Part shown: piece by piece, positions 56,887-64,000 of the stretch | How the letters are laid out: each line of letters begins with the position of its first letter | Numbering within the stretch: the stretch's first letter is position 1 | NCBI RefSeq assembly: GCF_028502605.1 | Contig: NC_079233.1 | Coordinates: 1,178,001-1,242,000 of the forward strand | Length of the DNA stretch: 64,000 bases | DNA from: Trichoderma breve | Taxonomy: Eukaryota > Ascomycota > Sordariomycetes > Hypocreales > Hypocreaceae | Direction: 5' to 3' | Notes under the pieces: generated by a model | Database searches by the model: none | Told to the model about the DNA's origin: nothing | What the model saw: only the letters and a program-made list of their open reading frames with translations | Position numbers and translations under genes: made by a program

Positions 56887-59800
56887 TTATTCCTCGATGT
56901 AGTGCTCAGTTCTGGGCTTCTTCGTCTCTCGGGGGTTGAAGTCAAAAGATTCCAAAGACACCGGATTGCCCTGAGGTGCTTGCCTTTTCTTGCTGGTTAA
57001 TTGAATGTCCCTCTCGAAATCAGCAACAGTTGGGAAGGTCCAGGTGTGGTTGTGCTGAATCAGCCTCGAGCGAATTTCAGCAACCATCTCCTTCGTCGAA
57101 GCAGATTGAGGCTTGTTGATAGAGACGTTCGCGGTCTGACTGACTTTGCTTTGGTCAGTCTGTGGTCGAGTGGGATGGCCTTCCACGCTGCCTGGTTCGA
57201 CCGTGGTAGGGATGGCATGGCTTTTGAGAATCGATCTGAGTTGAGTGACTTCACGACGACGCTTTTGCTCTTGCATCACGGTTAGTGGAGGTGACGGCGA
57301 TCTCTCACCTGGATCAGGACTGTGAACAGTGACTTTGCGGCCCATAACATCTTCCTTGGTTGATGGCTGGATCTCTGCCGCGCCGTCGGATTCGGCCAGG
57401 AGAGGTAGCAGTGCTGTACTAACTTCGCAGGATGTCACTGCATCCGAGGCAGCTGAGTTCGGCATTCTGTCTGAAATCTCTAGCTGAACCCATTCCTCTT
57501 CCGTTGCTAGGTAGCTGGCTGATGATTGTATGGATCTACTGATCTCCATGATTCTGTCTAGCTTTTTGTCGCAGTTTTCGACCTGCGGGATTCGCATCGC
57601 GATGGCCTTGAGCTGTGATCGCATCTTGTCAATTGTTTGAACATCCTTGAGCCATTCGTCTCGGAGGATTTCAGTTTCTTGAGCCTTCTGCTCAAATGCT
57701 TGGATTTTGTTTCTTAGTTGAGCAGCCGTCTCCCGCTCGTTTTCTAATGTCGCTTGTAACTCGGAAATTTTGTCGCCATCCTGAGTCGCCATATGCTTCT
57801 GTTCACTTATATGGGTTGTTAAAACATTCAAGACATTCTCATTGACCTGAAGCAATTGCGCTGTCTTCTCTCTCTCCTGCCCAAGCCCCTGCTCCAAAGT
57901 GGCTCGAAGATCGGTTATGGTGCTGTTCAACGGCTCTATGGCTTCTTCTCCTGTTTTCATTGCTTCAGATATCATTGCCTCCACCTTTTTGGTGATTTCT
58001 TCATACGCTTGTTGAAGCTGTTGATCCGTTTCGTTGGATTTATTCTCGGCCGCTGAAATCCGCTGCAAGACGTCTTGTAGCATATTGATTGTCTCGCGCT
58101 GATTGCTTTGTCCGTTGCCTGCGAGGACATCAAATTTTTGGCCAATATTTTCACAAGAGCCCACTGCCTTCTTCAAACTGCAATCAAAGCTCTGAATCTG
58201 GCTTGATAGCTCTTGAAATCTTGCGCTGGTCCCTTTCGCGTCTTGTTCCAATGCGTTCACAATCCGGCTTGCCTCCCCTTTGAAGCGGTCGAGATCTTGC
58301 CCAATTGATCCTCCTAATTGCGACACTGCTTTTGAGACATTGTTTTGCTCACTCTCCAGTGAAAAAACCACCGGTAATAAGCTATTGTTGTGTAAGCGAT
58401 GAAAAGACCGCTGGATTTACATACTGCTCACCTCTTAACAATATTCTTTTCGGCGACAGCTAGCTTGAGCTCAAGATCCTCTTGCGAAAGCATCTTGGAC
58501 GCAAGCTGATTTCCACCTGCGAGCAGAGAATCCAACCTGTCAAAATGTCAGAGGGAACGAACTTGCAGAGTAAGACAGAGAGTTGAGTACTTCGATTTTA
58601 GAGCGCTCATCATTTGCGTACTCGATCTAGCATCCAATTCACGTTGTTCGCTTTGGATGGTATGATGCGCCATCAAGGAATCCATCTTGGCCTCCAAAGA
58701 CCAAATGCACTGATGTACTGCATCTTGCTCTTTTGTTTGAACACTCAGTTTGTCGGCAAACGTTTTCTCCTGGGCCCATAAAGCTTCTTGGAGATGTAGC
58801 TTTTCTTTAAGCTCTGATATAACCTGGTCCTCTGTTGCTTGATCAGTTAAATATCACCACAGAATCCACAGGCGATGTCTTACTCCTTTTAATATCTTGT
58901 TCCATTTGCATGCGGTACTCGTCCGTGCATTTTTTCATCTCCTCGCGGATCTTGAGGCTGTTTTTCAAAGCTTCGTCGACGGCCTCTGAGGATGCTGTTT
59001 TGTGTTCGTTCTCTTTCCGCAGCTGGTCCATCGTGTCTTTATAATAAGTTTCTGCACGTCGAAAGAGAACTCCTTGCTCCTTGATGGTTTCGTTGAGTTT
59101 GCGTCGGTAGGCGTCACATTTGTCATTAGCAAGCTTCCCTTGCTTCTTCTCTTCCGACAATTGCTCCTTCAAGGACATGAGTTCAGAAACCAACCCCTCT
59201 TTCTCTTTGGTCACTTCGTTGTTATTCTCAAACAACGTGTTGTAACGCTCTTGGATGGCAGACAACTCCGCGTCTTTCTCTTTTAGTGCTTTACCTATAT
59301 CTCCAAGCTTCTCCTGTTCACCTTGAAGAATCTTTTTGAGCTTTCTGAGCTCCGCCCAAACAACCTCGGTTTCTTCATCTGCAAGTTCGATACACTGATT
59401 CCAAAAATCGCCAATATATTGAATTGCCCTTTGATCGCGACTCACTTTTGACTCGTGCTCTAATCTGTGATCGCGGCTCACCTTTGACTCGTGCTTTGAT
59501 TTGTGATCATGCGACCGTTTCCTGGAGATGTTGCTACTCGTGGTGGAGCCGGACCGACGATGGGATGGCCGTTCATGCGCATCGCGAGAGAGAAAAACAA
59601 CTTGGCTCTCTTTATATCTTTTGTGGCCTTTTGGCCGAGATTCCAACGGACTGCGGTATGTAGGAAGTTCCAGATCGCCACAGATGCTTGGGGTGCGCTG
59701 GCGTTGTACATTTTGGATCTTTGTATCGTTGAAAACCTTCATTCTTGGCGCACTGGATGGGCCATCTTGTTCACGAGTGACCATTTTATGACTAATGGCC

Positions 59801-60527
59801 TTGAATAGATTCTTATTATTATGACTTTGTGTTGGCGAAGATGCAAGCTTTGGTGGCGACATCAGCCGGGTGGTCTTGTCCGTCTCGTGGCTCCGAGAGT
59901 CAGGCATGACTTTGGGCTTGGTGCTACCAGGAGACATGAAAAATATCGACTTCTGCATTTTGTTAGATATTTGATCCTATTATTCCAAGGATTGAATCAT
60001 CCAAAAAAAGAATTGCTGAGCCCACGCCATCTTACATTTTCCTCTCGCTGAGAGATCTCTGCTTCACCTCCATGCTTATGAGCAGCGTCTGCGTCTCTTG
60101 GGTTTCCTGAGAGACATATCTCTGGCAAATCCAAGGGTGAAGCTCTGGCAGTCGTATCTATGGTTTTGTCCTTTGGTGGTGAACCAGGTAGATTCAGGCT
60201 TGGCTCTGGATGCGGAGGACTCGGGGGCTTTGTAAACAGACTGTGCCGTTGAATATTGGTGAACTGGCCAGGGCGAGGTAGATCTCTGGGTGGAAAGGTA
60301 AAGCCCTCTGACAACACTGCCTCGGAGATTTCTTTCTTGCTGTCAAGTGTACGACGGCCATCTCCTTTCTTGGGAGAGGACAGTTCTGGAATCATTGGGA
60401 ATGCATTGCCGATGCCTGTTTCGTTGATTGCCCATCCAAAATCAGGTAACTTCTCAACGGAAGCTGAACCACCAAATCCAGCACCAGGATCTGGAGGCGT
60501 TAAGGCAACACCCATTTGATGAGGCAT
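56887..60527 (-). CDS. Large coiled-coil protein, five exons, 1133 aa
   Basis: Minus-strand exons: 60527-60036, 59952-58884, 58831-58591, 58536-58432 and 58381-56887. Introns are 83, 52, 54 and 50 nt, and the phases all close, giving 3402 nt. Residues 1-290 are disordered, rich in Pro/Ser (GVALTPPDPGAGFGGSASVE), with a His/Arg/Ser-rich stretch (HKSKHESKVSRDHRLEHESK). Around residues 340-900 heptads dominate with several long coiled coils (for example VISELKEKLHLQEALWAQEK). The C-terminus is basic and Pro-rich. I do not recognise a named family. The shape (disordered N-terminus, long central coiled coil, basic tail) resembles structural meiotic or cytoskeletal proteins such as synaptonemal-complex transverse filaments, but this is only a guess. 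Exon joins are hand-derived. Confidence 0.75.
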
Positions 60528-62266
60528 CTCTGTGCGTGCGTGATGTGAGATTGTAGAATGTGATTGCCCGCTTCTGTTGCTATTGGGTAGAAGCGATGGG
60601 TATGCGGATGCCGAATTTTTGACTGCAATTTACGAGGACAACTTTGAGGAAATGTTGCAATTAAGCTGGGAAGTTTGATTGTGGGATTTGCAGAATTAAG
60701 GCGGTCAATCTGCAGCAAGCGAGCTCATCTGGAGAGTAGCTGTGGAAGGAGGTCTGCTGCTCCTTCCAACGCTACTCCTCGAGAGACTCGGTCTCAACGT
60801 CTGCCTTTGAAGAAATCGATACTTCGATAAGAGCTTGAAAACGGTATTAAAAGGTGATAGATATGTAATTCAATTTAATTTTCGTGTCTCATTATTATCC
60901 TATCAGAGTGATCAAGTCCATCTGTGGTTTCTGAGGCCAAGTAGTAATCCGCCAGCTGCTTCGTAGCTAATGAAGCCAAAGTGCACATCAAACTTGGCTA
61001 TCCAGCATCCAGTATCTCAGATTTGACTGTGATACTAGAGATAGCAGACACTGAAATATTGTAGATATAGTAGTAGACGATAGAAAAATAGAGAGATAAT
61101 AACAGATACTGGAAAAATTATAGAGACAGCAGCGTATAATGGGGGAAAGTAGCGATAGTACCTATCTGACGCCATCAATACTGTTCACCAACTTGCGACG
61201 GCTACCAGTCATTCCCTGGAATCAACGGATCATGAAAGATGCACATAAATAGAAACCACAATGTATTTGCGTGGCAATTGTCTCTTACCATCACAATGCA
61301 ATGTTCGAAACACATCAGCCGTCGTGGATACCCTCAAAATGCCTTGGGCGCCTTGTCTCACAATACTGAGACGCTGCGAGTAATGACATCAAAGTGTCCG
61401 CCTCGCGTATCCTCATGGCAGTTAGAAACCACGCTTCTTCCATCCAATCCTTCACTTGTGCATTAAACAAAGCTTCACCGTCTCAAGCCCCTACATTACC
61501 GAATCTGCAATGCGAATGGCCGACTCCAAGGCTGCGTGGACCTGCCCCTCCAAAATCGGAAATGCCATCGTCCATCACCAATATCACAGTGATGCACTTT
61601 AGGCCTTCTCAAATCGCAATAAGCGCGATGCACCAGCTCTCCCCAGTCACAAAAATAGGATCATTTAGTCTCACGTCGTCACGGAACCGTCACAGACAGA
61701 ATCTGCGGGCGCGCAGTGATGCTTTAGCTGTTTGGCTCGCTGAAGTGATGCACAGGACGACAAAGTTGCATCCTGTACACCTCATTGGCTGAGGCCCCTG
61801 CATACGCCGTTGGCGTCGGCGCTTGTTGGGTGAGACGAGGCCAATCATGAGGGCGCACTACCAACATTCGGTCATATCCAGGCACAGGCGTCACAAAGAA
61901 ACTAGCCCAGGGCCACGCCAAAACGGGGCCGACGAGATGCCCAGGGCGTCTACTGATACATGGGCCTTGGCCGGCATTTGTATGCAGGCACTTGTCGCGG
62001 GCAGGATGGAGAGGAGCAGGCGAGGGACAAAGAAAGGGCTTGTTGCAATAAAGGGTGGGCTATGGCGCAGTTATTTCCGATCCGGCGGTTGAGCTTTTGT
62101 ATTGTTGTTGGTTTTATTCTTATTCTGCTGACTGCCCATTTGGAGATATCTCGTACGATATTTCGACTCTTCAAACAAGCCGCCTGGCTGTGTATTGACA
62201 TCCATTACTAAATACATACATACGCATACGAGTAAAGACGCCGAAACCCAATCAAAGCATACCACC
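60528..62266. other. Divergent promoter region, 1.7 kb
   Basis: This is the shared upstream region of the coiled-coil gene (minus) and the small membrane gene (plus). An AT-rich block sits near 61040-61140 with GATAG/TAGTAGAC words like those of the 45-47 kb arrays. Frames such as the 132-codon one ending near 61790 start with GTG and show no domain. Confidence 0.45.
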
Positions 62267-62787
62267 ATGTCGCAGACTTCTGCATATTTCCCTCTGGCCA
62301 CGGACGATTCGTGGCAGGGCCAATCCGGCAGCATCACTGCGCAAGACGGAACCGACGCCGGTGCCGCGGGCGACAGCTCTGCCAATTCCATTACCCTCTC
62401 AACCGGAGCCCTGGTGGCCATCATCATCGTTGTTGTGGTTGTCATCCTGATCGGCAGTAAGCAAAATCCGCAGGCCCTCAACCAGTTCATTTCCCAGTAT
62501 GCTGACACCCTCTAGTAACAACCGCTACTCTCTTCTTCATTGCCAAGAAGCGTGAATGGACCATCAAGGAGACCATTAGAAGATCAACGAAAAAGGTTGC
62601 TACCGCTCTTACTCCCAGGCGATCTGAATTCCCCCGCTCTGTCAAAGGTTCAACGCGCTCCAACCGACGTGGACGAACCAAGCTCGAAGAAGTGCCTCCA
62701 ACCCCTCGACTTCGACCTGAAGATTTGGAGAAGGGCCTGGCTCGCAGCGAGAGTAAATCCATCTCACAAAAGTCTGGTGGAAAGTAA
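62267..62787 (+). CDS. Small single-pass membrane protein, 153 aa
   Basis: Exons 62267-62456 and 62516-62787, joined at GTAAGC...CTAG (59 nt). The N-terminal 43 residues are soluble and Ser/Gly/Asp-rich (FPLATDDSWQGQSGSITAQD), followed by a very hydrophobic helix (ALVAIIIVVVVVILIGITT, continuing ATLFFIAKK across the junction) at about residues 48-72 and a basic Ser/Arg/Lys-rich cytosolic-type tail (TPRRSEFPRS). There is no cleavable signal sequence. I recall similar small proteins in related fungi but know no function. Orientation (N-out, basic side in) is inferred from the positive-inside rule. The ATG has an ACCACCATG context. Confidence 0.75.
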
Positions 62788-62985
62788 CGATGACGAATGT
62801 GCTTGGATGTGGGTGCGAATGGGTAGTAAAGGCGTAAAGGCATCGATTAGGAACGACTAATGGCGAGTTTTTGCTTTTGTGTGCTTTTTATGGATGAAAT
62901 TATGATATCGCTCATGGGTGTCCGAATGTATATACATATATCCTTTTGCTTTTCTTCTTCTTGGTATTTCAAATGTTTATGGGTA

Positions 62986-64000
62986 TCACATCTTTCTAAA
63001 TGTGTTTGAGCTGGCGCTTCGCCTGCCCTTGTTGGAACGTCTTTGCGGAGGAGCAGCTTCTTCCTCTTCCTCTTGCTGCTTCTTCTTCCTTGACTCTGGC
63101 ACAAATGTGACTTGTCTCTCTCCACGAATCTCGCCACTCTGTGATTTGTTGATGCGTGTAGACTTCTGCTGTCTTGAACCCAGTGCGGAATCCTTCAGTT
63201 GTCGGCCTTCGTTTTGCGTTGATGATACCTTCATCACCACATCATCTTTAGGCTTAGAGATGGGCTCATCATCACTAGACTCTTCATCAGAGTCCTTGCC
63301 TTGGTATTTAGTCGTTCCATGCTTGGCCTCCAGAGCTTGCTGAACCGCTGTGCTAGGGTTGAGAGCCTTGAATTCACCACTGGCCTCATCCACCGCAAAG
63401 TCTTCGTCTTCGAACAGCTGGTTGAATCGAGTATCTCCCAAAAGACCGGCATCAGTATCAACCTGGCTTCTGTTCTCCTGCCTCTTGAGAAGTTTGTCGA
63501 CAAGTCTCTGGTTGACCTTGACCTTCTTCGTGCCTCTAATGCGGCTAGAACGTTCCTTCTCAACCCTCTCCTTGACGCGCTTCTGTCTCTCGTCCTCGAA
63601 TGCGTAAGGGTTCGCGATGAGTCTGGCCTGCTCGTACAACTTGGAAGCCACAAAGTATCCGTGCATATATGGTCGCAGCAGGTTGGTTTTCCCAATCAAG
63701 TGTGCTAGACTGAGCTGCTTCAGCTCTGGTAGGGTCAAGAACTTGTAGTTGTCGTAAGTCTCGGTGCGGACTTCTTCCGCCATCTCTTCTACCATGTTGT
63801 CCAAGAAGGAACACCATTTGGGAGCGGCGCCGAGCTGTGGGATGAAGAATGCGTGCTGCTGCTTGCCTTCATTTGCCGTCAGCAGCATGCCAGTATTCTT
63901 GCACCAAGCCACGTCGTTGATGTCAACCACGGGCTCAACTGATGTCCATGGGTCTCCCGTCAACTCGTCCCAGATTTTAATGATGCGCTTATCGGCCGAC
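62986..64000 (-). CDS. ENP2: Ribosome-biogenesis protein ENP2/NOL10, partial
   Basis: The 3' part of a minus-strand gene; 337 residues are visible and the frame runs open past base 64000, so the start and most WD repeats are outside the window. It begins inside a WD repeat (RIIKIWDELTGDPW, then VVDINDVAWC and the AP-x-W-C strand) and has the Enp2 core runs (PELKQLSLAHLIGKTNLLRP, YFVASKLYEQARLIANPYAF). The NUC153 motif follows (DTRFNQLFEDEDFAVDE), and the C-terminus is acidic then basic, as usual for nucleolar proteins. It acts in 40S/90S pre-ribosome assembly. Confidence 0.92.
   Translation of the reverse strand, partial: SADKRIIKIWDELTGDPWTSVEPVVDINDVAWCKNTGMLLTANEGKQQHAFFIPQLGAAPKWCSFLDNMVEEMAEEVRTETYDNYKFLTLPELKQLSLAHLIGKTNLLRPYMHGYFVASKLYEQARLIANPYAFEDERQKRVKERVEKERSSRIRGTKKVKVNQRLVDKLLKRQENRSQVDTDAGLLGDTRFNQLFEDEDFAVDEASGEFKALNPSTAVQQALEAKHGTTKYQGKDSDEESSDDEPISKPKDDVVMKVSSTQNEGRQLKDSALGSRQQKSTRINKSQSGEIRGERQVTFVPESRKKKQQEEEEEAAPPQRRSNKGRRSASSNTFRKM

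Noticed and set aside
61394..61792. 132-codon frame upstream of the small membrane protein
   Set aside because: It begins at GTG, has no domain and lies in a divergent promoter region.

Overview
The window looks like nuclear DNA of a filamentous ascomycete (Pezizomycotina, probably a Sordariomycete and perhaps Hypocreales; the exact species cannot be read from the sequence). Reasons: about 23 protein loci in 64 kb on both strands with no operons; short introns (about 50-185 nt) with GTRNGT donors, CTRAC-like branch sites and YAG acceptors; fungus-specific families (DUF3669, 2EXR, APH-like kinases, copper-fist factor, fungal RPN7 and PAB1 inserts); and long CT-rich leaders. No tRNA, rRNA, CRISPR array or intact transposon was recognised. 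Most ORFs in the non-gene stretches look like composition artefacts.

Layout. 1-15.4 kb: a tiny dsRNA-binding-fold protein, mitochondrial ribosomal protein uS7m, a universal-stress-domain protein with a long disordered N-terminus, and a single-pass membrane protein whose start region overlaps a second open frame. 15.4-26.2 kb: poly(A)-binding protein PAB1 (minus), with an A-rich leader and a leader intron, divergent from a HUL5/UBE3C-type HECT ubiquitin ligase, then mitochondrial ETF-ubiquinone oxidoreductase. 26.2-36.5 kb: a 4 kb gene-poor stretch leading into TBP, a covalent-flavin amine oxidase, and an SR140/U2SURP-like spliceosomal protein. 36.5-45 kb: a MAC1/GRISEA-like copper-sensing factor, an RS-rich nuclear protein, an EFM7 methyltransferase and a phytanoyl-CoA-dioxygenase-family enzyme.

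45-50.4 kb is an accessory-looking island: three arrays of one 9-bp unit, two of them in opposite orientation around a DUF3669 gene, followed by an aminoglycoside-phosphotransferase-like gene carrying one in-frame stop, and a 2EXR protein. 51-64 kb returns to housekeeping genes: proteasome lid subunit RPN7, alanine aminotransferase (with a mitochondrial leader found on a separate upstream exon), mitochondrial bL33m, a five-exon 1133-residue coiled-coil protein, a small membrane protein, and ENP2 running off the window edge.

Functional themes are housekeeping: mitochondrial translation and metabolism (uS7m, bL33m, ETF-QO, ALT), RNA handling (PAB1, SR140-like, RS protein), transcription (TBP, copper-fist factor), protein turnover (HUL5, RPN7) and ribosome biogenesis (ENP2). 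Neighbours do not appear to share a pathway except in the 45-50 kb island. Exon joins were worked out by hand from splice signals, reading frame and family conservation, without transcript data.
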